A DNA stretch of 64,000 nt, from contig NC_087075.1 in NCBI RefSeq assembly GCF_026151205.1, positions 1,417,911-1,481,910 of the forward strand, read 5' to 3'. This DNA comes from Bolinopsis microptera (lineage: Eukaryota; Ctenophora; Tentaculata; Lobata; Bolinopsidae). The stretch's first letter is position 1. Each line of letters starts with the position of its first letter. Below, piece after piece: positions 1-43,983 of this stretch. The position numbers and the translations under genes are program-made. The notes beneath the pieces were generated by a model. It worked only from the letters and a program-made list of their open reading frames with translations. It did no database searches and had not been told where the DNA came from.

Positions 1-2436
1 AGTATGGTACTGACTTCAACAACCCCTCTAATAACACCTATATTCAGGAGGAAAACTTGGTGCTCTCCAGTATGGTACCTGACTTCACGGACCCCTCTCA
101 TAACAACCTATATTTCAGAGAGAAACTGGGTGTTCCCAGTAATGGTACCTGAATTCACAGACCCCTCTAAAAACGACCTATATTTCAGGAGGATACTGGT
201 GTTCTCAGTATGGTACCTGAACTTCACAGACCCCTTCTAATAACACCATAAATCTAGGAGGATACTGAGTTCTCCAGTATGTACCTGACTTCACGGCCCC
301 GTCTAATACCACCTATATTTCAGAGGATACTGGTGGTTCTCCAGTATGGTACCTGACTTCCACAGACCCCTCTAATAACACCTAATATTTCAGGATGATA
401 CTGGTGTTCTCCAGTATGGTACCTGAGCGTTCACTCAGACCCCTCTAGATCACTATATTTCAGGAGGGATACTGGGTGTTCTCACAGTGGTACCTGAACT
501 TCACAGACCCCTCTAATAACACCTTATTTCAGGAGATACTGGTGTTCTCCAGTAATAGTACTACTTTCACAGACCCCGCTAATAACACGCTATATTTCAG
601 GAGGATACTGGTCTGTGTTCCTCCAGTAGGTACTGAATTCACAGACCCCTCTAATAACACCTATATTTCAGGAGGATACTGGGTGTTCTCCAGTATGGTA
701 CCTGACTTCACGGACCCCTCTAATAACACCTATATTTCAGGAGGATACTGGGTGTTCTCCAGTATGGTACCTGACTTCACAGACCCCACTAATACCACCT
801 AATACTGCAGGAGATACTGGTGTTCTCCAGTATGGTACAATGACTTCACAGACCCTCTAATACAGCACCTATATTTCAGTTGAGAACTGGTGTTCTCCAG
901 TATGTACCTACTTCACAGACCCCTCAAATAACACCATAATTCAGGAGATACTGGTGTTCTACATATGGTACCTGACGTCACAGACCCTCTAATAACACCC
1001 TATATTTTCAGGAGGAAACAGGGTGTTCCAGTATGGGTACCTGAAGTCACAGACCCCTCCTAACATAACACCTAGTTTTCAGGAGGAATACTGGGGTTCT
1101 CCATATGGTACCTACTTCAAGACCCCTCTAATAACACCCATATTTCTGAGGAGACTGGGTGTTCTCCAGTATGGTCCGGGACTTCACAGACCCGCTAATA
1201 ACACCTATAATTCCAGGAGGATACTGGTGTTGCTCAGAATGTACCTGCTTCACAGACCCCTCTAATAACACCTATATTTTCAGGAGGATACTGGGTGTTC
1301 GTCCAGTTATTGTACCTGACTTTTCACAGACCCCGCTAATACACCCTAATAATTTCAGGAGGATACTGGGTGTTCTCCAGAATGGTACTACTTCACAAGA
1401 CCCCTCTAGTAAACACCTATATTTCAGGAGGATACTGGGTGTTCTCCAGTATGGTAACCGGACTTCACAGACCCCTCTAATACACCTATTTTTTCGAGGA
1501 GGAAACTGGGTATTTGTTCTCCAGTATGGTACCTGACTTCACAGACCCCTCTAATAACACCTATATTCAGGGGATACGGGTGGACTCCAGTATGGTACCT
1601 GACTTCACAGACCCCTCTAAAACACCTATTATTTTCAAGAGGATAACCTGGTGATCTCCCAGTATGGTACCAGACTGTCTCCGACCCCACTAATAACACC
1701 TATATTTCAGGAGATACTGGGTGTTCTCGCAGTATGTACCTGACATTCAAGACCCCTCTAATAACTCCTATATTTCAAGGAGGATACTGGGTTGTTTCTC
1801 CAGTATGTTACCTGACTCATAACCCCTCTAATAACAGCCTAGATTTCAGGAGGATGCTGGGTTGTTCTCCAGTAATGGAACCTCTTCAAAGACCCCTCTA
1901 ATACCACCTATATTTCAGGAGGATACTGGGTGTTCTCCAGTATGGTACCTGACTTCACAGACCCCTCTAATAACACCTATATTTCAGATGTTCTGGGTGT
2001 TCTCCATATGGTACCAGACTTCGACAGACCCCTCTAATAACACCTATATTTCAGGAGGATAAGGGTGTTCTCCAGAATGGTACCTGACTTCAACGACCCT
2101 CTAATAACACCTAGATTTCAGGGATACTGGTGTTCTCCAGTAGGAACCTGACTTCACAGACCCTCTGAATATCACCATATTTCAGGAGGAAACTGGGTGT
2201 TCTCCATTATGGTACCTGACTTCAACAGACCCCTCTATATAACACCTATATTCAGGAGGATACTGGTGTTCTCCAGTATGTACCTGACTTCACAGACCCA
2301 TCTAATAACACGATATATCAGAGGATACTGGTGTTCTCCAGAATGGTACTGACTCACATACCCCTCTAATACCACCTATATTTCAGGAGGATACTGGGTG
2401 TTCTCCAGTATGGTACCTAACTTCACGGACCCCTCT
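1..2436. repeat. 69-bp minisatellite array, about 35 copies
   Basis: A 69-bp unit repeats from the window edge to about 2436; two clean adjacent copies start at 661 and 730. The unit is 23 codons long and reads openly in one frame, but frames break constantly because most copies carry one- or two-base insertions or deletions. The many short open frames here are fragments of this repeat, not genes. The array probably continues left of the window. The indel density is far higher than in the other arrays of this window, which looks more like uncorrected long-read error than biology. Confidence 0.93.
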
Positions 2437-2448
2437 AACCCGAACTAC

Positions 2449-2482
2449 CCTGGCCCCCCCCCCCCACCCCCACCACCCCCCC
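2449..2482. repeat. C-rich low-complexity tract
   Basis: A run of C with scattered A separates the 69-bp array from the following unique segment. The reverse strand is G-rich and could form a quadruplex. No gene is seen. Confidence 0.8.
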
Positions 2483-2651
2483 AAAAGAAACTCCTTCTTT
2501 CTCTCCATGTGGACTTGTATTATCACGTGGTGTCTGGCTCTCTTCCTCCTTTACTTCTGGGTTAAACTGGACAGGGCTATTGTAAGGAATGACATTAAGA
2601 GCGCGAGTCAGGAGGACGATTCTATGTACTGTGAGGATAGCAGTGGTTGTG

Positions 2652-3137
2652 ATACGTGACGTCACGTGGTTTAGTGATGACGTCACCTGGTTTAGTGATG
2701 ACGTCACGTGGTTTAGTGATGACGTCACGTGGTTTAGTTAATGACGTCACGGGTTAAGTGATTACGTCACGTTGTTTAGTGATACGCACTTTTAGTGATG
2801 ACGTCACATGGTTTTAGTGATGAAGTCCACGTGTTTATTGGATGACGTCACGTGTTTAGTTATGACGTCACGTGGTTAAGTGATGACGTCACGTTGTTTA
2901 GTGAGGACGTCACGTGGTTTAGTGATGACGTCACGTGGTTAAGTGATGACATCACGTGGTTTAGTGATGACGTCACGTTGTTTAGTGATGACATCACGTG
3001 GTTTAGTGATGACGTCACGTGGTTTAGTGATGACGTCACGTGGTTTAGTGATGACGTCACGTGGTTTAGTGATGACGTCACGTGGTTTAGTGATGACGTC
3101 ACGTGGTTTAGTGATGACTTCACGTGGTTTAGTGATG
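2652..3137. repeat. 21-bp array of CRE and E-box sites
   Basis: About 23 copies of a 21-bp unit. The core is TGACGTCACGTG, in which the palindromic cAMP-response element TGACGTCA overlaps the E-box CACGTG. About 16 units keep a perfect TGACGTCA. One turn and two turns of B-DNA are about 10.5 and 21 bp, so all sites lie on the same helix face. Open frames on both strands are by-products of a 21-bp (7-codon) period. It lies about 1.6 kb beyond the inferred BCAT stop codon. Whether it is a functional enhancer or only a chance repeat is unknown. Confidence 0.92.
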
Positions 3138-4710
3138 ACGATATTTTATCGCACGGTTTCCTCGTGATTGAAACCTTTTTTTGACTTGGATCAATATTTG
3201 GTTTGCTCGTATATTAGAAGACGTCTCTGTTACAAATCCACCTTTGTCCTCATTTATTCCTATCAGATTATGATAATATAATACTGTTAATTTTATTACT
3301 TTATTATTTTTCTTTCATCGACGAGTAAGTTAACTAATGGAATTACATACATAACTTTATTATATGCTTGTGATACGTAAGTAATAAGTAATGTAATCAG
3401 CTCATAATGGTAGGTACTTTCGCAAGTTTTTCTATTTCTACATTGTTACCTTGTATGTACATGTTGCGATGGTATGGGTACATACGGCATGATGAATTGC
3501 TGAACAATTATCTGTTAGATTTGAAAAAGTAATTTTTGGTGTTTCGTTCTTAGATAATCCGGCGAGGTGTTGTTATTAAGGTTAATATGTAGATTTCAAC
3601 CACTTTGGTGGCGCGTTTTTGTTGTTATTTTTGCCCAATCTCAGAATGATAATTATTTGAAAAATGTATCGAAACAGTGATGGAATGTGCTCAACATTTC
3701 AAAAGGTGATTTTAAAATAAGCGAAAATACAGACGACTCGTTACTTAATATTTTATGAGTGACCAACAACTTGGGATCATCTCGCATTCACCTAGGTGTG
3801 CCGGGGTGGAATCGGAAATATAGGAAAAGTTAAGTTAATTTCTACGCAATAAATATCTCATATTTTGAAATGAAATCTGTCAGGAGTGTTATCGGCCGAA
3901 TAAAATGAAAGTCTTAAAATGCTTTTGACGTACAAAACATATGAGATCATTTTTACAGTTTTAACGTGTTTTTTTAAAATGTTTACGTATTCATTTACCC
4001 TTAAAAAGTGTGTTGTCAGGATGTTAAAAATGAGTCATGACTTTTGATCGTATTTTACTAACTTGTTGCCTGTATTTTCTTTAACATACATATTGATATT
4101 TCATTGAAATTACTTTATCACTTACTGATATTAGAGAAATCGAAAATAACGCGATGTTTGAATTACTGTCCGGGCCAATAGGACTAACAAACGCTTTGGA
4201 TATACTCTCAGTCCTCTCATTAAACCAGAATATCAGGGGGGCTTATTAACTGACGGAAATATACAAAAAAGGGGGGGAAAAAATTGTCGTTTTTAGTTAA
4301 TATTTCTCTGGTAACATTAAAGTTTTTGCCTCCATTCAGGGTCCCTTCGATGGTTTCACCTGACCAGAAGAAACCTCTGCAAAACTACCAGTGCGATATT
4401 AGACAGATATTAAGGCGCACAATAATTTTTCAATACGCTTAAATTTGATCCTGTAATTGTAGAAAAGATCAGAGTAGTGTTGGTTGAAACGCGCTAAATA
4501 ATTATTCAGTATTAAGTTTTGTTGCGCGCATTAAACGCATTGGGGTAGACGGCGTGCTTGCCACGACGCGCTCTTTACCTCTAATATTTAGTATGAATTA
4601 ATTTCAGGCACGACCTGTGCCGATGCACCCGGTTTGGAAAAAAAGTAACTTGGAATTTGGACCGCTACGTAACTTTACAGGCAATAACCCAGATTGCCTC
4701 AACATACTAC
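3138..4710. other. AT-rich sequence without recognised gene
   Basis: No coding similarity, RNA gene or repeat family was recognised on either strand. It includes the region downstream of the inferred BCAT stop codon, so a BCAT 3'UTR would lie here. Confidence 0.6.
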
Positions 4711-37148
<32,438 letters not shown>

Positions 37149-37660
37149 CTGAGAATATATTGCAGTTCAAGATTAGTGTGACATATCATAAAGTAAAATC
37201 TGTACTGTTTCTTTGTAACCAACCTTGTACCATTATTTAGAGTTTCCAGATTTAAGTAGTAGTATAGAACTGATATAGAAACATTATGATATGTTGCAAC
37301 TTTACGATATGGTTAATTTTAAAACTGGATACGAATTAAGTCATACCATTTCCAGACTGATAATTAAAGAAAAACAGTAATAGTATAAACACTCTTGAGT
37401 TACTGATAGTATTATATGTACATAGCATACCTTAAGTGAACGACAGGAAAGCATATCAGTACCTAAAGAAGACAATAGGGTAAAAATTCAAATCAACAGG
37501 TGACCTGTTTATTTAAAACTTTTTTAATATCATATTAAAAAACCTCAGCTCTAACCACTATGAGTTACAATTAGAATTAGAATAAGAATATTACAATTAG
37601 AATAAAAAATAATATTTTAAGAAGCTTTAATCTGCTGTACAGGACATTCAAACCAAAGTT
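37149..37660. other. BCAT upstream intron, unique sequence
   Basis: Upstream of the first identified BCAT exon (acceptor ATTCTCAG at about 37149-37156). The missing start-codon exon must lie here or further right; I could not identify it. Confidence 0.5.
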
Positions 37661-39345
37661 ATTAATAGTCATAGTCAAAGAAATAGAATGGTCTTTCCAC
37701 AAGATGGGCCACTATCATATCAGTAGACAGACTGTGCTCATCCTCCTGGACGATGCAGGATGCACCAGAGATGACATCAGGCTAGTGAGATTCCTCCTGA
37801 GCAACACCAAGAACAAGGTGCTAGTCAATGAAGCTATCTTCCTTGAATTGATCAGCACCAACAGTGGACCTTAAGGTGATAGTGTATCAGGCATCACTAA
37901 CTCTAGCTGGTGCCTGCTACCACCTGCGTGCTGTGACGGTTCCCCTACCCCTCCTATTAGCCCTAGTGCCTGAAGAGAATGCTTGCTCTGATAACATTGA
38001 CCTCCTTGGTGAAGATTAAGATGTGCTAGAAGCCCTCCTCTCTATTGCTACAAAGCTGTTTAAAGGGATCATGAAGTGTCCCCGACTTAATCGTCAAAAC
38101 ATTTCACATATAATACTATCACATAGAAACACTAATATAAGAATAGGGCTCGGAATTCCCAGATTCGTAACTTAATTATGTCGCGTGAAATCGATACTGG
38201 AATATCGCCCTATTTTGTTGGATTGCGGCTAACTGTCAGACACCGCAATAGAAACAGTGTTAAAATGCACATTTTTATTCATGTGCTGTGGCGCCAATTT
38301 AATTGATAAAATCTTCAAATTAACGACACTTGATAGATTTGACTTTTATCTTTCGAAAATTGTGGTTGTATAATGTGCATAATATACACAAGCGTCAAAT
38401 AATTGTCTTATAAATTTACTAGTAAAAGCTCTTACGGGCATTTTCTGCTCGATACGCTAGGGACTCCACATACATCTTTCTAGACGTACTTTTAACCGTA
38501 GAATCGATTAAACGTGGTTTTGAAATGATAAGTCTGAGTTTCCCCAGTTAAAATCGCAAAAAAACCGATTTTTGGGCCAAAAATATGCCAAAAAACCATG
38601 TTTTTTGAATTTTTGAGCAAGTTAATTTCGTTGGAATATCAGCAAAATGTGCATGAAGATAGCTAAAAACACAGCCGCACATGATGGCATTAAAATTAAG
38701 CTATTATTCCAGGATTTCGTGCTACATTCAAGTTCCATGAAGTGAGCTGCCTTTAATTGCTTGTAGGAACTAGATTAATCGCTGTACACCAAATTTAGGA
38801 AGATATGTGAAATATAATGGTTTATACCTGATGGTAATCTTGTCGGTTCAAAAAAATTATCAACAGAAAACTTGTTATGGACGATTAAAATCAGGTGTTT
38901 TTACACATGTCGTATATGCTATCCTGTCACCTAGCCGCAACTTGGAAAAATGTTATTGATATGCCCCATATTATCTCAGCTTGTGAAGCAATTACGACGG
39001 AGCTATTTTGGGATTGCGGCAGAATTACCAAGCCTAGCTCACTACCCAAGTTTCGAGTATTTTTGAAGAATTCGCAAATTTACACTTCATGATCTCTTTA
39101 AAGAGTTAGACCTGAATGTTATCGAATCCCTAGAGTGAGTTTGTGCACGTCCATATTGCTGAGAAAGATGAGGTGATGCAATGGATGATGGTAAACCCCT
39201 TAGAATGAACACAGATTGGTGTAGTGGCAAGTTGTTATGTTGGCTCCTCTGCTAGAAAGTAGAAAAGATGTCACCAAAAGAAGTATGTTAGCCACCCTAG
39301 AGTAAGTACAGAAAAGCTGGTGGTTTATGAAGCCCAAATAGTTAG
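37661..39345 (+). pseudogene. decayed non-LTR reverse transcriptase, split by a MITE
   Basis: The left part (37661-38060) keeps DDIRLVRFLLSNTKNKV and DVLEALLSIATKL, aligning to the RT at 25529-27424, but the catalytic FD and YADD segments are lost and stops are frequent. The right part (39103-39345) continues the alignment (DDGKPLRMNTDW, KLLCWLLC). The 1.03-kb TIR element at 38065-39096 separates them. Old, inactive copy. Confidence 0.78.
38065..39096. mobile_element. 1.03-kb MITE-like element nested in RT relic
   Basis: GGGATCATGAAGTGT at the left end (38065-38079) matches the reverse complement of the right end (39082-39096) with one mismatch. TTTAAA flanks both ends (38059-38064 and 39097-39102), a probable 6-bp target duplication. 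No transposase-like frame. The insertion interrupts an alignable RT relic, which independently proves the boundaries. Confidence 0.85.
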
Positions 39346-39569
39346 TATCAATCCTAATATATAATTCTAGTTGCTGGGGAATGCTTTAATCGTATTGAGA
39401 TAAACTAGACACATGTCACCGTAACGGCCTAAAAAAAGATGATGAATGTCAGCTGGCCACGTAGTCTGATGTCCAATGATACCCTCTACTGCAAACAGAG
39501 CACCTCTTCTTCCAATGGGCTGAGTTATCTAGGTGGAATAATAATAATAATTAAATACAGTTACATAAT

Positions 39570-39800
39570 TGAGACAATTATGGCCCCTTATTGTGGGCAG
39601 AGTATGTGTCTTTGTTGAACTGTCCTGGTATAAAACTTATCTGAGTGACTGCATTAAAATAATTTAAGGAGAGTTCTCTTAAAACATTAAAACACTGCAA
39701 CCTACTGCAAGCGTGAGGGCTCTGGTTAGAGCAAGATAGTACTTGTAAAATATTTGTTCCAAAACCGTTGACAGGTTCAACTCGTTGCACATCTTGGTAG
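39570..39800 (-). repeat. diverged copy A of a dispersed low-copy sequence
   Basis: Shares GGTAGGTTRTAAACCTAC and the preceding KQRVEPVN/IFYEY-type segment with 40440-40650 in the same orientation. It could be part of an unrecognised retroelement ORF. Confidence 0.5.
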
Positions 39801-40439
39801 GTTATAAACCTACAAAGTGATGAGAGATCACCTGCTCAGACTGCGTTGTGTCTTGTTGTCCATTGTTTTTTTTTTTATCAAGACACTTATTTTACTTCGG
39901 TGTATTCCAACAGTCACATTGTTACACAAGTGCAACCAGCCAATTACAGGAAGCCGAAGGATCTTTTTGGCCAGTGACGGTTAAGGTAGTGTGTACCATA
40001 CTTTCTTCGCCCTATAATGGACTAACTTTTTTTCTTTTTTTTATTATTCCTTTTTTTTCTTTTTTTTTTAATTATTCAAACAATATGGCACATAATATAG
40101 CAATGACCCTATATAAATCAACCCTTTAAGAATTCAAAAATTTCCCTAAACAATCAAAAATTACCCGGCCTTGTGGCTCCAAGTTAAGATCTAGACTGTT
40201 CATATCAACAATGTTTTTCTCGCACCTCTGTCTCCACCTCATGGACTAACACAGTTAGCCGAGTTTTGGGCATTTTTAACCACTTGTAATATTTTAATTT
40301 ATAAATTTTTAATCAGAACTAATTAATAATTAATATTTGATAATTTATTCGATAGTTTAGTCCGATATTGATATAGATATTGATTATATTGATATTGTTA
40401 TTATTGAATGAAGCTAACTCCAGAAATTTAGCTAACTCC

Positions 40440-40654
40440 AAAAATTCAGGAGGCAAGGGTGGGTGCGTACGGTCTGCACTCTCCGATCTTAACGGGTGAT
40501 ACTCGTAAAATATCTGTTCCATATATAGGACCGTCGACGAGTCCAACTCGGCGCGCGTCCTGGTAGGTTGTAAACCTACAATATCATCCTGGATTCTTTT
40601 CGACGTATTTTTGTTGAAGGTATATACTTTCCAGTCAGCTTCTTGCTGCTCCAA
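40440..40654 (-). repeat. copy B of the dispersed sequence, with open frame
   Basis: A minus-strand frame (about 40319-40654) starts MEQQEADWKVYTFNKN and has TRTRAELDSSTVLYMEQIF. The part that aligns with 39570-39800 is about 150 bp. I do not recognise the protein; it sits directly upstream of the RT fragment at 40735 in the opposite orientation, so it is more likely transposon-derived than a host exon. Confidence 0.45.
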
Positions 40655-40734
40655 GTCCCTTATAATATATTTGGTCTAAAGTTCGTGCTAGTTATATATA
40701 TATTTTAATACTTTCAACACTACTATATATTCTC

Positions 40735-41577
40735 GACTGGTCACGCTGCAACAACATGAAGCTCCACGAACAGAAGTTTGAGCTCCTGAATCATCTCCAC
40801 AATAGAAAAAGTACCTTTTCTGAACTTCCTTTTTACGTGGAAACTCTACTTTACAAGGTCTCCAGCGAGGAAATACTACATCCCGTTGAGAACGTTAGAG
40901 ACCTCGGAGTTATGGTATCAAGCGATCTGAACTGGTCCAAACAGATCGGTAATATGGTCAAGAAAGCTAGAAGCACACTGTCATGGGTGTTTAGTGTCTT
41001 CAAAACTCGTGATAGGACCGTAATGACTACCCTATATAAGTCTTTGGTCAGAAGCCTACTAGAGTACTGTTGTCCGCTGTGGGACCCTGTTAAGGTGACT
41101 GAGATCCAGCTTTTGGAGGGGGTCCAGCGAACATTCACCGATCGTATATGCGGTCTGGAAAATATGAACTACTGGGAGAGGCTTTCACATCTAAAGCTAA
41201 TGTCACTGCAGCGCAGAAGGGAACGGTACACTATTCTGATGATGTGGAAGATCCTTCACAATGTTGTCCCCAATTGCAGCAATATAAGGTTCACAAAAAC
41301 ATCCAGACATGGTACCCGAGCAATCATCCCTTCCCTGTCTAGGTTGAGTTCCTCGAGCAACCAGACACTCTATGACAGCTCATTTGCTGTAAGAGGACCA
41401 AAACTGTGGAACAAAGTGCCTGATAATATTAAAGCTGAAGCTACGTTTGAGTCGTTTAAAGTTAGTTTGTCCAAGTTTATTGCTTTGATACCGGACAACC
41501 CTCCGACTTCCGGTTATAGCTGCAGCTGGTCTAATTCCCTGGTAGACTACTCGCCATCGAGGTGGTCAGAAATCTGA
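40735..41577 (+). mobile_element. CR1/jockey-like non-LTR element, C-terminal part
   Basis: A frame of about 280 codons starts within NNMKLHEQKFELL, the post-RT segment of CR1/jockey-type elements, and continues with VRDLGVMVSSDLNWS, TLYKSLVRSLLEYCCPLW, LLEGVQRTFTDRI and FAVRGPKLWNKVP. Polymerase motifs are absent because the copy is 5' truncated. The frame is intact to TGA at 41575-41577. The family differs from the RT elements in the BCAT intron. Confidence 0.88.
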
Positions 41578-43983
41578 TGACCCTTCCTGCTACGAGGATA
41601 AACACAACCAAAGTAACCAAAGTAAGTAATATAACAAATAATTTGAGATAACGATGTTTAATAAAATGATGCAAAGACTTATTTCGAAGATCTAATCAAC
41701 ACCGAATTTTAATGTGTAGGAGTACAGCAACAAAATATATATATATATAAAATTCTATGTTTTGTTTGCTTTAATTGATACTAATATAATTTAAATAAAA
41801 TTGTATATATATATATAAATTCTATGTTTTGTTTGCTTTAATTGATACTAATATAATTTTAATAAAATTGTTGTTTTCTTGAAATTGTTGTTTTCTCAAG
41901 TAACATCCGTCAATTTGTTTTGCTATTGAGATACGACGATACATATACATGTGTAGTGATAAAGCTGGTAGACTCAAAAACTTACCCCTGTTGCGGCCCT
42001 TTTCCCTCCTCCCCGGCGCCCGCCCCTTGGAAGGCTTCGACGCGCCGCGCGATTGACCATTGTTAATGATATGGCCCTGCGCGCGCTACTTCGTAGCATT
42101 GCTGGATGATGATTAATCACTCTACACTCGACTGTCACGTGACGTTCTTAACCCATTCTCTAGCTGGTTCTGAACGACTTTTCAAAACCCTAACCCTATG
42201 AAGTAAAAAGCTTATTTTGCATTATATTAGCATAGCTAATATTCATGAGTTTATTATCGGATGGTTAAGTTTAACTATGTTTATTATGATATTACTATTC
42301 AATGTATTATGGCAATACAATTTAAATTTTGTTTTACTAACAAAAAATAATGAACATTTTATTAATATTTCTCATTAAATTAAACGATTGTATCGTAGCC
42401 ACGATACTATAGTAAAATTAGTGAAATGTGAAACGACGCGACAATGGGGGTCACGACGTGATACAAATAATAAATATAAACCATATAAACCAAAAACTAT
42501 AAACCCCAGCCCCGAATCTAACCGTATCCTTAACGAACCACAACCCAAATCCTAACGCTAAACAATTGTATTTGTGTTTTACTAGCCTGACCAAAGCTTA
42601 GTTTTTTCTCGTTACTATCCAGTATTTTAACCCTATGTCATGTGATGTGCTTCAGCGGGGGGGGGGGGGGGGAGGGGCAACAGGCAACGTTACGCCACTG
42701 GTTGTATGCAATAAAACACGGTGCATGTGACATGTGAACTCCTCCTGGATTAAACCTTGCTACATAATGAACTTTGCTATAATGGGGTTTTTTACATGAC
42801 TCGATACTTTCATTTTTGTTCTTTAATTTTTATCATAGTAAAAAGCAAATTTCCATCTGCTCATAGTCATAGAAATGAAAATCTGTCTCTTTTTGGTGTA
42901 ATTAATCCTGCCTAAAGACGCCCCAGCTTCATCTGGTGGATGACAGTGGCGTAACGTTGCCTGCTGTTGGTGCCTCCTCCCTTTTTGGCACCCCTCCCTA
43001 AAATTGAACAAATTATATGATTTTAGAGGATACGCCGGTAAATCTCTAAATTAGTGTGTTTCTAGATTTAGAAATCGATAAATCTGGAGAAAGTGTACCA
43101 ACAGGGACCTTAAAAGGTCTATGATCACAGTACTATCTCCTTATGCCATTAAAGACAGCAAACGACCAGGATAAGATATTTGAAATGACTGGGACCGGGA
43201 TTGGGATTGGTCAATTTTGACCGGGACCGGGATTTTTATCCAGTTTGAAGTTGGCTGGGATCAGTCAAATATGACCGGTACCAGGATTTAATAGCTCTAT
43301 TTGGACACCAACAGAATCAGCTATTAGTGCGGAAGTGATCCATGTTTAAGATGGCAATTAGTTAAAACGATATTCAATTGTTTTCAATTTGAAGCTTAGT
43401 CGAAAAAGTGAATGTGCTAATTAATTACTTTTGAGAAGATGAAACATCACCACTCTTCCTTGGCAACAATGTAAGCCCATCTACAGAGAAATACTCCGAT
43501 TTTTCAGTCAGACTGGATCAATAGCTGTCTATAATTGACCACTTCATAGATTTGGCAAGGCTGCACAACTTGGAAATAACAAGTTAAGAATTTGCCATCA
43601 TCTAGACCAATCCGTTTTACCATTAGACCACATATAATTCTGATTGACAACTTGGTTTGGAGATTTCACTCACTGGGAGACTTTGGGCCAGGAAACTGAT
43701 CTGGCCCCCAAGAGGAGTCAGATCACGTCACCAATTAGTGACGTATAATTAGTGATGTGATCCGTGGATTGAATATAATTGACATAGAAATGGGCTAGAT
43801 CTGGGGTAGAGTTCACATGTTAATTCTGTAAATCATAGCTGTACATTAAGAAGTAAACATGAAATGCTATTTCACTAGGCATTTATTCTTGGTTGGGCCA
43901 CTATCTCATCTAAAAACACATTTTACCGTTGTACAGTCCCATATCTTGTGCTTTTCAAAGATTTTAGTAATTTTATCTCAGCA
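41578..43983. other. intergenic region between BCAT and PEDS1
   Basis: The two host genes are head to head with about 6.8 kb between known exons. This part holds a 67-bp tandem duplication (about 41750-41885), a GC-rich patch (41985-42100), a G run at 42657-42672, hAT-like terminal fragments (separate entry) and a degenerate GGGACCGGGATT repeat (43190-43290). Promoters for both genes may be near here but cannot be pinpointed. Confidence 0.55.
42675..42972. mobile_element. two outward-facing hAT-like terminal fragments
   Basis: CAACGTTACGCCACTG ends at 42701 and its complement CAGTGGCGTAACGTTGCCTG starts at about 42947. The orientation shows a right end followed by a left end, not one element. 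CAGTGGCG termini next to G/C runs and CCTCCTCCC are usual for hAT-type animal elements. No transposase remains. Confidence 0.55.

Noticed and set aside
41980-42100. GC-rich stretch as ribosomal RNA fragment
   Set aside because: No recognisable rRNA core sequence; short and embedded in AT-rich DNA.
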